A stretch of 64,000 bases of DNA from NCBI GenBank assembly GCA_965246925.1, contig OZ251994.1, positions 3,968,001-4,032,000 of the forward strand. The letters run 5' to 3'. How positions within the stretch are numbered: the first letter of the stretch is position 1; each line of letters opens with the position of its first letter. The translations under genes and the position numbers were made by a program. This document shows positions 56,951-64,000 of this stretch, piece after piece. This DNA comes from JANPPS01 sp965246925. Its GTDB lineage: Bacteria; Pseudomonadota; Alphaproteobacteria; Acetobacterales; Acetobacteraceae. Under the pieces are notes generated by a model. The model was not told where the DNA came from. It searched no databases and saw nothing but the letters and a program-made list of their open reading frames with translations.

Positions 56951-58144
56951 TCAGCCGGGCCGCAACGCCTTTACCGCCGCGTCGTCCGGCAGCACGCTCG
57001 CGCCGTCCACGTAGCGCCAGCCGGTCATGACGCCCCGACCGTTGTTCACCGCCGTGGTGCCGACGAAGGCGCCCAGGGTGGATTGCTGATCCTGCGGACG
57101 GAACATCGCCGGGCCGAACGGCGTGTCGAACCGGGCGCCGCGAAGGCCGTCCACCATCGCCTCCGTCTCGGTGCTGCCGGCCCGGCGCAGCCCGGCGGCA
57201 ATGGCCTGAATCAGGCTATAGCCGACGATGGAGCCGTTCTTCGGCGCCTCGTTGAACTTGGCGCGGTAGGCGTCGGCGAACGTGCGGTGGCCCGGCGTCG
57301 CGAGATCGGCCGGGTAGCCGGTCACGATCCAGCCGGCCGGCGTCTCGTCGCCCAGCGGCTCCAGATACTCCGGCTCCCCGGTCAGCATGGAGACGACGCT
57401 CCGCCCCTCGAACAGGCCGCGCGTGTTGCCCTGGCGGACGAAGTTGGTGAGGTCGGCGCCGAAAGTCACGTTGAAGATGGCGTCGGGTCTGGGGGCGGCC
57501 AGCGCCTGCGCCGTGGCCCCGGCGTCGATCTTGCCCAGCGCCGGCCATTGCTCGCCCACGAACTCCACGTCCGGACGCTTGGCGGACAGCAGCTGCTTGA
57601 ACCATTTCACGGCGGACTGGCCATACTCGTAATTGGGGGCGACGGTCACCCAGCGCTTGGCCGGCAACTTCGCCGCGTCCTCCACCAGCATGGCGGCCAG
57701 CATGTAGGTGCTGGGGCGGAGGCGGAAGCAATACCGGTGCCCCTTCTGCCAGACGAGCGAGTCCGAAAGCGGCTCCCCGCCCACGAACAGCCGCTTCTGC
57801 TCCCGCGCGAAGTCGCTCACGGCAAGGCCGACATTGCTGAGGAAGGTCCCGGCCAGGAGATCGACCTTCTCGTCGGTCAGCAACTCGCCCGCGATCCGCA
57901 CCGCGTCCGGCGGCTTGCCCGCATCATCCCGGCTGATGACCTCGAGCTTGCGGCCCAGCACGCCGCCCGCCGCGTTGATCTGCTCCACCGCCAGTTGCCA
58001 GCCGTTGCGGTACGGCAGCGTGAAGGCGGGCTGCCCGGTGTAGGAGTTGATTTCGCCGATGCGAATGGGCCCCGCCTGCGCGCGCGCCGGACGAAGGGAG
58101 GCGGCCAGTGCCGCGCCGGTTAGGAGAGTGCGCCGGTCGATCAT
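56951..58144 (-). CDS. livK: Periplasmic substrate-binding protein of the Liv-type transporter
   Basis: The 397-residue protein begins with a twin-arginine-like signal (MIDRRTLLTGAALAASLRP, ARAQ) and has a type I periplasmic binding fold: IRIGEINSYTGQPAF, GWQLAVEQINAAGGVLGRKL and VAPNYEYGQSAVKWFKQLL. This is the ABC_sub_bind_6-like/Liv family that recognises amino acids, amides or urea. The ATG at 58144 follows AGGATTCGTG. It is the first gene of the operon; expression probably starts in the 124-base gap to the glycine-zipper gene, which is divergent. The ligand is not predictable. Confidence 0.9.
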   Translation of the reverse strand: MIDRRTLLTGAALAASLRPARAQAGPIRIGEINSYTGQPAFTLPYRNGWQLAVEQINAAGGVLGRKLEVISRDDAGKPPDAVRIAGELLTDEKVDLLAGTFLSNVGLAVSDFAREQKRLFVGGEPLSDSLVWQKGHRYCFRLRPSTYMLAAMLVEDAAKLPAKRWVTVAPNYEYGQSAVKWFKQLLSAKRPDVEFVGEQWPALGKIDAGATAQALAAPRPDAIFNVTFGADLTNFVRQGNTRGLFEGRSVVSMLTGEPEYLEPLGDETPAGWIVTGYPADLATPGHRTFADAYRAKFNEAPKNGSIVGYSLIQAIAAGLRRAGSTETEAMVDGLRGARFDTPFGPAMFRPQDQQSTLGAFVGTTAVNNGRGVMTGWRYVDGASVLPDDAAVKALRPG

Positions 58145-58268
58145 CACGAATCCTGCTTTTTTATGCCCGCATTGACGTCATAGCCGCGAATTGTGTGCGG
58201 ACATAGGCGGGCGCGGGAGCTTTTGCGGCCGGCTGGCGTTGGAGCGGTATCGCAATTGGAGAATGATC

Positions 58269-58496
58269 ATGCGTACTGTATTTGTCTTAGCTCTGGCGCT
58301 GACCGCCGTTTCCGCCCAGTCTCAGGCTGCTGGGTGCCTGAAGGGCGCGGCCGTGGGCGGGGTTGCGGGTCACGTGGCCGGGCATCACGGCGTGGCGGGT
58401 GCCGCGGTGGGCTGCGCGGTTGGGCATCACGAGGCGAATAAGGCAGCGAACACCCCGGCCCCGGCACCGCAGACCGGTAATTCGACCCAACGGTAA
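58269..58496 (+). CDS. Small exported glycine-zipper protein
   Basis: The 75-residue protein has a signal peptide (MRTVFVLALALTAVSAQS) and a glycine-zipper helix with repeated GxxxG spacing (GAAVGGVAGHVAGHHGVAGA, then AVGCAVGHHEANK). Such helices pack in membranes or the outer membrane. The ATG at 58269 has GGAGA 8 bases upstream; the ATG at 58263 is too close to it. A stem-loop follows at 58507. Function unknown; it contains two cysteines that may pair. Confidence 0.72.
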   Translation: MRTVFVLALALTAVSAQSQAAGCLKGAAVGGVAGHVAGHHGVAGAAVGCAVGHHEANKAANTPAPAPQTGNSTQR

Positions 58497-58506
58497 GAAT
58501 GCAGCG

Positions 58507-58533
58507 CCTCTTGTTGCCAGCTGGCGCAAGAGG
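58507..58533 (+). terminator. Stem-loop after the glycine-zipper gene
   Basis: CCTCTTG (58507-58513) pairs with CAAGAGG (58527-58533), with an inner GCC/GGC stem around AGCT. It starts 11 bases past the stop codon. A T-run is missing. Confidence 0.45.
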
Positions 58534-58886
58534 GAAGGAGTGGGGGTAGGGACGAGCAGCGCCGGACTGCCCGGCGTCCCTATTGCCGCCGCAGCCGCTC
58601 CATACCGCATGCCTGTCGTGGCCGAACAGGCGACACCGGCGAACTCTGACGTTACGCCGGCTTGCGTGTAGGTGTGCATGGCGCGGCCAAGATCGGGCGC
58701 GCCCCGACCTGCTCTTACGAGACGGCCGGATACAAATGCCTCAGCTCGGAGCGTCTGGATCTGCGTTGGACGAGTTTATATTGAAAGCCAGCCATCTTCA
58801 GCAGGCGCACGTCCACAAGAGACATTACCGACCTACCGTGTCCGTCCGATCTTAGTGAGACCGTCGATCCATTGTTCCTCAACCTT
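58534..58886. other. Gene-free stretch before the broken C13 gene
   Basis: No convincing gene is visible in these 353 bases. Open frames exist on both strands but none has a start signal, family motif or typical composition. Base composition falls slightly toward the AT-rich segment further right. The stretch is probably eroded DNA linked with the neighbouring pseudogene. Confidence 0.5.
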
Positions 58887-59768
58887 CTACAAGTACGCAG
58901 ACTGCGCCGGCACTGGTAGATGCATGACGGCAGGCCCGAACCAAGCTTGCGGTTCTGAGGCCGGGAAGCCCTGCCTCTTCTCCTCTGCCGCCACCCGGAA
59001 CCGGATTGTGTCATACGCCTTCTCCCAGTCGCCGCCTTGTCTGAGCGCGTCGATCAGCTCGCGGTCGAACACGGTGAACTCCCGGCCGGCCCCGCATCCG
59101 AACGATGCCCGGTCAGCCCGGGCCGCGGTGAGGATCACTCGATTGGCCCGTACCATAGGGGGAACCGCGAAACTGCCGGGAAAGCACGCCGAGATCACGA
59201 CCACCGTCGGCGCGTTGCCACATCCGGCGACCAACGCCCGGTCCAGCGCATCGGGGTCGAGGATCTGATCGGTCGCAACCAGGGCGAACCCCCGCCGCAA
59301 CGCTCCATGCGACGTGGCAAACACGAAGCATCCCTGCCCCGGGCCAGGATGCATGCCGGAGACGGCATCCAGCACGTGATCGAGCGAAGCGGAGCGCACG
59401 CCCTCCCGCGCCATCTGACCCGGCGCGTTGCTGAGCCGCTGCGCATCTTGCGGTCCCAATCGAGCGGACGCATTGAGCGCCTCTCGACGCCCTCGACCGC
59501 GTTATCGAACACCGGCAGCCGGCCATCCCCCGCGATGAGAACAGCTTTATACCGCAATGCGCTGAGCGACTGTGCGTCGTAAGCGGCAATAGGCGGCAAT
59601 AGGCGGCAGACTAGGGGGCGGCGCGCAGCGTGTTAGGCTTGCGGCGAACACGATGGCGAGGCCGGTCCAAATCGATCGAAGCAGTTTGTCGTTCCCTTTT
59701 ACCAGCGATCTAATCACGATCCGGTCCGCTCGGCCAGATACGCCTCCCCGCCGAGCTACGCTTTGCAA
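58887..59768 (-). pseudogene. Broken paralogue of the C13 (legumain-fold) peptidase
   Basis: Three frames on the minus strand reconstruct a second copy of the peptidase at 21470-22201. Frame 1 (59768 to about 59605) has the signal helix (IWTGLAIVFAASLTRCAP). Frame 2 (59599 to about 59485) reads YKAVLIAGDGRLPVFDNAVE. Frame 3 (about 59480 to 58887) has FVFATSHGALRRG with the catalytic His and VVVISACFPGSF with the Cys, then ANRVILTAARADRASFGC. A 10-base tandem duplication at 59583-59602 causes the first shift and an extra two bases in the CTCTC run at 59481-59485 the second. Removing both restores one frame. The active-site residues are still intact, so the breaks are recent. Confidence 0.82.
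59583..59602. repeat. 10-base tandem duplication disrupting the C13 paralogue
   Basis: GCGGCAATAG occurs twice in direct succession (59583-59592 and 59593-59602), followed by a partial third copy GCGGCA. Removing one unit rejoins the signal peptide frame to the YKAVLIAGD frame of the peptidase. Confidence 0.8.
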
Positions 59769-59958
59769 AAACTAACTAACCCTCGGCTCCCCTTGGACGA
59801 GAAAGATAGCTTATTCGAGATTACACCAGGACGTTAGAAGTCCCGTGATACCAAGATTTGGATTGCGAAGCTGCGCAAAGAACTTATGGATTGTAGCCCC
59901 GCGCTCGCCCGTTGCCAGATCATGCAGCAAGACCCCGTGCCGCGTCAGCCGTTTTGCA
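59769..59958 (-). other. Possible out-of-frame tail of the 59959 gene
   Basis: After the stop at 59959 the minus-strand frame one base on continues open down to 59811. It reads VTDAKRLTRHGVLLHDLATG, then ATIHKFFAQLRNPNLGITGL. The text looks protein-like and is AT-rich like the gene above it. Either the 284-residue protein is truncated by a frameshift near 59975, or the tail is chance. Nothing else is seen in this stretch. Confidence 0.35.
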
Positions 59959-60813
59959 TCAGTGACTCCTAAGCGTCTCGTTGATTTGAACCTTGGCCCG
60001 TGGCGCCGCATGAACGAAGTGAGGCGGGATATCGCCTGACCTGGAAGCTGCCAGCATCTCGAACCGTAAGCTTATGTCGGCCGTTCGCAAAACTGAGCGA
60101 CAGGCCGTCGAGCCTCCGGAAAGCCCGAGCGCCACAGTGATCATCGGATAGTCTACCTTCTGTATTGCGAAGTTGAATAAGCCTATCCGTTCGTCGGCAC
60201 TGCAGTTTTGCGGCATCAATCTCTGTGAGAGAGCCTGAAATGCAGATACGAGGGGCTGTGATGGATTTCCAGGTGCCGATGTCTGATCAGATACTACTTT
60301 CGAAATAGCGTTAACTAGATCGGCTTCACCAAAGAAGTCCCTTAGGTTTACAAATGCACCCGCATTCGATCCGGAAATCCGTAGCGGTTGATCAGGGTCG
60401 AACCCAAACGCACGTTTTCGCAAATCGATCGTAATTAGCCCGGTCGAACCCTGACCGGACATAAAGAAGGGCGAGCTAAAGTCAAGAGAATGTTGAAGTG
60501 CAAGATAAGGTCCAACTAAGGAGAGAACCTCAAATTCATGGCGAAAGGTGAGAGGAGGCACTGTTTTTAAGCCAGAATAACTAGCATTGATAGATTTGCG
60601 TAGATCTACATTCTGAGCTGAGGCTAAGGCGATGGCCGAGAATACCTTTTCAGTCCCTTTCATAACTGTTATGTCGTGGGAAGTCTGTTTTATTGTATAA
60701 GCACTGCTAATCTCCTTTGAAATAGACTGACCGAAAGTGATGGAACACTGAAAGAACCCTAGACACACTACCGATATTAAAAGAATAGATCTCGATACAT
60801 CAGGTCGTCTCAT
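59959..60813 (-). CDS. Exported protein of unknown function next to a GH19-like enzyme
   Basis: The 284-residue protein has a signal peptide (SRSILLISVVCLGFFQCSIT then FGQS) and a body without recognised family. A pair of cysteines may form a disulfide (NCSADERIG and STACRSVL). Its codon use is AT-rich, unlike the neighbouring genes but like the GH19-like gene, which ends 24 bases upstream. The two form an operon. An exported partner beside a cell-wall hydrolase could be its inhibitor or immunity protein. A frameshift may have cut its C-terminus (see 59769-59958). Confidence 0.6.
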   Translation of the reverse strand: MRRPDVSRSILLISVVCLGFFQCSITFGQSISKEISSAYTIKQTSHDITVMKGTEKVFSAIALASAQNVDLRKSINASYSGLKTVPPLTFRHEFEVLSLVGPYLALQHSLDFSSPFFMSGQGSTGLITIDLRKRAFGFDPDQPLRISGSNAGAFVNLRDFFGEADLVNAISKVVSDQTSAPGNPSQPLVSAFQALSQRLMPQNCSADERIGLFNFAIQKVDYPMITVALGLSGGSTACRSVLRTADISLRFEMLAASRSGDIPPHFVHAAPRAKVQINETLRSH

Positions 60814-60837
60814 TTTTGGTTCCAGCTTAGGTCTAGA

Positions 60838-61785
60838 TTAGAAAGACGGAGATGCGCCAGTAAAGATTGATGGCCCGAAATCACCCTGCGACAACCAAAG
60901 CAGGCCTTCGATCCAACCTGCACAATCCGCAATCTCATCTTTCTTGTCCGTTCCATTAATTATCATTCTGCTTGAAGGGTAGTCGCAACGGCTCGAATTG
61001 ATATAATTTCCTAATCCAACCCCTGTGAATAAACCTTTTCTCATTCCCACACTCATGATGGGGTAAGCAACTTCCGGCTCGAGAACTTTGTCTGGAAATT
61101 TAGCCAAGATGTCGCTGAAGCCAATGGCCAAAGATAATTTTTTGTAATTAGCTAACCATGTCAACTGGACATAGCCTCGCCCGTAGTAGACGTTCTTATA
61201 TTTGTTTTTGTCTGGTCCAACATAAGTCTGAGGTCTTCCGTATGGATACCCTCTACCTTTACCGAATTCTTCGATTGGCTCGAAGTTTCCGGTCTCTAGT
61301 TGGACTGTTGCTAGCATGTAAGCCGCCCAACGTAGATCGGCAATCTCGCTATCCGCGAGAACCCGTTCCAACACGTTTCGTAGACCTCCTGGACTCGGCC
61401 GAACGTAAATATGTCCATTCGGAGGTGGTGAAGAGAATTGCTTTGCGAACAATTCAACAAACCGGTTTCGATCTAAGTTTTTCCAACGTCCTCCAGGATC
61501 TGCCAGAAAGACCTCCGGGCCGGCGTACGCTCCTGTCAACTTACTCACGAATTCATTGAAAGTCTGTCCCCCCGGAGAGATTACTCCGTCTGCAAAGCCG
61601 TGTTTTTGGTCTTTCTGAAGTTTTTCAATCAGGAGAAACAGCCGACTCCCGGCCACTCCGTCCACCTGAATCGGCTTACCTTCAGGTGATATTCGGCCGA
61701 CCAGATCTTGGACAATCGCAACATCGATGGGCCTGTTCGTTTGTGTTCTACCCACCGCATCCGTGAGCGCGCGGAAAGGAACCAT
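60838..61785 (-). CDS. GH19-like lysozyme/chitinase-type hydrolase with wall-binding-like N-terminus
   Basis: The 315-residue protein has no signal peptide. The N-terminal module (about 15-82: NRPIDVAIVQDLVG, then DGVAGSRLFLLIEKLQK and DGVISPGGQTFNEF) resembles the NRPxDVxxVQ peptidoglycan-binding-type unit of some lysins and secreted effectors. The C-terminal part is GH19-like: AAYMLATVQLETGNFEPIEE with the catalytic Glu164, and YYGRGYVQLTWLANYKKL at 200-217. GH19 enzymes cut chitin or peptidoglycan. AT-rich composition marks it as imported DNA. The lack of an export signal fits a phage lysin or an effector moved by a secretion machine. The ATG follows AAAGGA. Confidence 0.7.
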   Translation of the reverse strand: MVPFRALTDAVGRTQTNRPIDVAIVQDLVGRISPEGKPIQVDGVAGSRLFLLIEKLQKDQKHGFADGVISPGGQTFNEFVSKLTGAYAGPEVFLADPGGRWKNLDRNRFVELFAKQFSSPPPNGHIYVRPSPGGLRNVLERVLADSEIADLRWAAYMLATVQLETGNFEPIEEFGKGRGYPYGRPQTYVGPDKNKYKNVYYGRGYVQLTWLANYKKLSLAIGFSDILAKFPDKVLEPEVAYPIMSVGMRKGLFTGVGLGNYINSSRCDYPSSRMIINGTDKKDEIADCAGWIEGLLWLSQGDFGPSIFTGASPSF

Positions 61786-61837
61786 CCCAGTCTCGATCCT
61801 TTGTGTCAGCGACTATGATATCGGATCGATAACGGCG

Positions 61838-62635
61838 TCAAACCGTCCCCACGCTCCCCCCATCGACCCGCACGTTGCTTCCCGTCATGAAACTCGCCCC
61901 CTTGGAGCACAAGAATAGCACCACCGCCGCGACCTCGTCCGCCTCGCCCCGGCGGCGGAGTTCCAGGTTGGGGCGTTCCTCCTTCAAGAAGCTTTTGACG
62001 GCCTCATCGAAGCTCGTGCCCGTCTCCTTCGCCCGCTTCTCCATCATCGCGTCCGTCATCGGGGTCGCGATGAAGGCCGGGCTTACGGTGTTGATCAGGA
62101 TGCCGTGCTTGGAGTACGTCTTGGCCAGGCCCTTGGTGAGGTTCAGCACCCCGGCCTTGGCCGCGCAGTACGGCAGCTCGTCCGGATAGGGCTGCTCCGC
62201 ATCTTCGGAGCCGAACAGCACGATGCGGCCGGCCTTTCGCTCCATCATATGCGGCACGAAGGCGCGGACCATGCGGACGGCGCCCATCAGGTCGATCTGC
62301 AAGCAGGACAGCCAGGCGTCGTCATCGATCGTGTGGAACGGGCCGGTGGGGCCGGTGACGCCGGCGCCGTTCACCAGGATTTCCACGTGCCCCAGCCGCT
62401 GCAGCGCCGCGTCCCGCAAGTGCTCGACCGACGCCCATTGCGTCACGTCCGCCGCCACCGCGTGCACCTCGCCGTGCGGCGCCAGGTCGCCGGCGGCGGC
62501 GGCCAGGCTGTCCGCCTCCTTGTCGCTGATCAGCACGCGGGCGCCTTCGTCCAGCAGCATGCGCGCGATCGCCAGGCCCATGCCGGAATCGGCCCCGGTC
62601 ACGACGGCGGTCGCGCCCTTCAACCCGTAATCCAT
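61838..62635 (-). CDS. SDR family oxidoreductase
   Basis: The 265-residue cytosolic NAD(P)-dependent oxidoreductase has the cofactor motif VVTGADSGMGLAIARML, NGAGVTG, the catalytic YCAAK (Tyr-x3-Lys) with Ser in FGSEDAEQ and the C-terminal FMTGSNVRVDGGS. The DKEADS stretch (Asp after the second strand) favours NAD over NADP. It is divergent from an alpha/beta hydrolase gene with a 60-base gap. A role in fatty acid or alcohol metabolism is possible; the substrate is unknown. Confidence 0.92.
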   Translation of the reverse strand: MDYGLKGATAVVTGADSGMGLAIARMLLDEGARVLISDKEADSLAAAAGDLAPHGEVHAVAADVTQWASVEHLRDAALQRLGHVEILVNGAGVTGPTGPFHTIDDDAWLSCLQIDLMGAVRMVRAFVPHMMERKAGRIVLFGSEDAEQPYPDELPYCAAKAGVLNLTKGLAKTYSKHGILINTVSPAFIATPMTDAMMEKRAKETGTSFDEAVKSFLKEERPNLELRRRGEADEVAAVVLFLCSKGASFMTGSNVRVDGGSVGTV

Positions 62636-62695
62636 GTTCGATCCTTCGTTGCCGGGTCAGGGAACGTAAGGCGGGCTCACTCCGTTGCATCTGCC

Positions 62696-63601
62696 ATGAT
62701 CGACCCGTGCGCCAAAATCATTCTTGATGCCATGCACGCCGACGCACGTCCCATGCCCGGCGACACAGCCACGTGGCTCGCGCACTACCGGGCGCAGCTG
62801 GACGCGCTGCCGCGCTGGCAGGGGCAGGCGCCGGAGCTCGTGACCGTCGCGGCGCCCGGCCTCCGCCTGTATCGGCCGGGTCCCGGCGCACGTGAGCGCG
62901 CGGATCCCTGGCCCACCGTGCTGTTCTGCCATGGCGGCGGGTTCGTCGCCGGGTCGCTGCCGGCCTATGACGTCCCGCTCCGCTGGCTCGCCATCCGCGC
63001 CGGGTGGCAGGTCGCGGCCGTGGACTACCGCCTCGCGCCCGAGCATCCCTACCCGGCCGCCCCCGACGATTGCCGGCTGGCGCTGGAGGCCTTGGCCCGC
63101 GGCGAACACGGCGCGGACCCGGCGCACCTGGCGGTGATGGGTGACAGTGCGGGGGGCCTGCTCGCCACCGTGATGGCCGGGCACGCGCGGGACGCCGGGA
63201 TCCCGCTGCTGCTGCAAGTCCTGCTTTATCCCAACACCGACCTCCGCCCCGGCGCGCTCTACGCCACCCGCACGCAGTATGAGGGCGTGGTGATCCGCAT
63301 GGCCGAACTCTACCGCAGCCTGGATCTATATCTGGGCACCGAGGACCGCACCGCGCCCGATATATCACCCATCTGCGCCGGCCTGCACGGCCTCTGCCCC
63401 GCGATGCTGATCACCAACGAATACGATCCGCTACGGGGCGAGGCCGAGGCCTACGCCGCCCGCCTGCGGGACGCCGGGGTGGACGTGACCGAGGAGTGCC
63501 TGCCCGGCATGATCCACGGCGTCATCCAATACGCGGCCGCGGTCCCGGCCGGCGAGACGCTCATCACCCGCGTGGCACAGGCGCTGTCAGCGGTTGGATA
63601 G
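62696..63601 (+). CDS. Alpha/beta hydrolase of the HSL (HGGG) esterase family
   Basis: The 301-residue esterase has the family motif FCHGGGFVAG, DYRLAPEHPYPA, nucleophile Ser in MGDSAGGLLA, Asp in NEYDPLRGEA and His in GMIHGVIQY, so the triad is complete. HSL-family enzymes hydrolyse short-chain esters or lactones. It starts 60 bases from the divergent SDR gene and overlaps by 15 bases with the tail of the dehalogenase-like gene facing it. The two may share a pathway with SDR. Confidence 0.9.
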   Translation: MIDPCAKIILDAMHADARPMPGDTATWLAHYRAQLDALPRWQGQAPELVTVAAPGLRLYRPGPGARERADPWPTVLFCHGGGFVAGSLPAYDVPLRWLAIRAGWQVAAVDYRLAPEHPYPAAPDDCRLALEALARGEHGADPAHLAVMGDSAGGLLATVMAGHARDAGIPLLLQVLLYPNTDLRPGALYATRTQYEGVVIRMAELYRSLDLYLGTEDRTAPDISPICAGLHGLCPAMLITNEYDPLRGEAEAYAARLRDAGVDVTEECLPGMIHGVIQYAAAVPAGETLITRVAQALSAVG

Positions 63602-64000
63602 GAACGGCTGCACGGCAGCCAGCACCTCGAGCGGCGCCTCTTCGGCCAGGTAATGCCCGCTATCGACCGGCCCGCCCGTGACCGGGCCGGCGCAATACTC
63701 GCGCCACAGCTCCAGCGGATCATACCAGCCGCCGATCTTGCCCTTAGCCCCCCAAAGCACCAGCATCGGGCAGCGGATGCGCTGACCGAGGCTCCGCGCG
63801 ATGCGGTCATGCACGAGGTCGATGCTGGCGGCGGCGCGGTAATCCTCGCACATGCCGGCGATCGCCTCCGGATCGTGCGCGGCGGCCAGGTAATCGGCCA
63901 GCGCCTCGGGCCGGAAGAACGCCGCGTCCTTCGGCTCCCGCGAGGTATGGGCGCGGAACCAGGTGGCGGGCGCCGCATTGATCAGCTCCTCCGGGAACGG
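63587..64000 (-). CDS. Alpha/beta hydrolase, haloacetate dehalogenase-like (C-terminal part)
   Basis: The gene runs off the right edge; 137 residues are visible. FFRPEALADYLAAAHDPEAI, then MCEDYRAAASIDLVHDR, CPMLVLWGAKGKIGGWYDP and DSGHYLAEEAP are the late motifs of haloacetate dehalogenase-like and fluoroacetate dehalogenase-like hydrolases, including the catalytic His of SGHYL. The nucleophile part is outside the window, so Asp versus Ser and hence real dehalogenase activity cannot be checked. It is convergent with the HSL esterase gene and overlaps it by 15 bases. Confidence 0.8.
   Translation of the reverse strand, partial: PFPEELINAAPATWFRAHTSREPKDAAFFRPEALADYLAAAHDPEAIAGMCEDYRAAASIDLVHDRIARSLGQRIRCPMLVLWGAKGKIGGWYDPLELWREYCAGPVTGGPVDSGHYLAEEAPLEVLAAVQPFLSNR

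Noticed and set aside
56831..58123. 430-residue plus-strand frame
   Set aside because: It is antisense to the Liv binding-protein gene and has low-complexity Arg/Gln/Gly text.
58672..59268. 198-residue plus-strand frame
   Set aside because: It is antisense to the broken C13 gene, which has clear homology on the minus strand.
1..64000. CRISPR arrays, rRNA genes, insertion-sequence transposases
   Set aside because: No regularly spaced repeats, no rRNA sequence and no transposase motif were seen on either strand.

Overview
The window is high-GC DNA (about 65-70% G+C by eye) with tightly packed genes, many ATGA or GTGA stop/start overlaps and no rRNA. An acetan/xanthan-type polysaccharide cluster, an LpxR-type lipid A deacylase, an NdvA-type glucan exporter, Bpt, Uup and ActP together point to an alphaproteobacterium, most likely from the Acetobacteraceae/Rhodospirillales side. 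The genus cannot be decided from the sequence alone. One stretch (about 59.8-61.8 kb) is clearly AT-richer and looks acquired.

Layout. 0-8 kb: CoA-transferase (partial) divergent from an aldehyde dehydrogenase, a PDZ protein with a dead protease domain, a penicillin-acylase/RDD/Bpt run, a broken DUF4261-like gene and an LpxR-like gene, closed by tRNA-Ser(UGA). 8.4-18.6 kb: an exopolysaccharide cluster (WecG/GumM-like transferase, Wzc-like co-polymerase/kinase, GT4 transferase, GH5 glucanase, Wzy-like polymerase, acyltransferase, GumK-like glucuronosyltransferase, Wzx-like flippase). 18.6-29.2 kb: Uup, small hydrolases, a C13 peptidase, a ComJ-like protein, LysE and MFS transporters, cytochrome b561, a processive GT2, an SplB-like radical SAM enzyme coupled to exonuclease III, a decayed signal peptidase I gene and a 51-residue lipoprotein. 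29.4-35 kb: a second cell-surface group (NdvA-like exporter, methyltransferase, two-domain GT2). 35-53.6 kb: transglutaminase/DUF2126 protein, IlvD/Edd dehydratase, GGDEF-EAL protein, small envelope proteins, AsmA-like protein, UppP, SGNH hydrolase, DUF485-ActP acetate uptake, CHRD, GNAT and DUF4142 proteins. 53.6-58.1 kb: a Liv-type branched-chain amino-acid (or amide) ABC operon with the two permeases fused. 58.2-64 kb: a glycine-zipper protein, a broken C13 paralogue, the AT-rich pair (GH19-like lysozyme plus exported partner), an SDR and two alpha/beta hydrolases.

How the genes work together. The 8.4-18.6 kb genes supply most steps of a lipid-linked heteropolysaccharide pathway: glucose, mannose and glucuronate transfer, flipping, polymerisation and chain-length control. 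The priming enzyme (GumD-like), the outer-membrane exporter (GumB-like) and the terminal mannosyltransferase (GumI-like) are not in the window. UppP at 46.8 kb would recycle the undecaprenyl carrier. The GH5 enzyme lies inside the operon and could trim a cellulose-like backbone.

The most notable observations are the GH5-containing gum-like cluster; the two C13 peptidase paralogues, one broken by two tandem-duplication frameshifts; the AT-rich GH19-like/exported-protein pair, which could be an effector with its immunity protein; the HtrA-like protein lacking all three triad residues; and the three-frame remnant of signal peptidase I.
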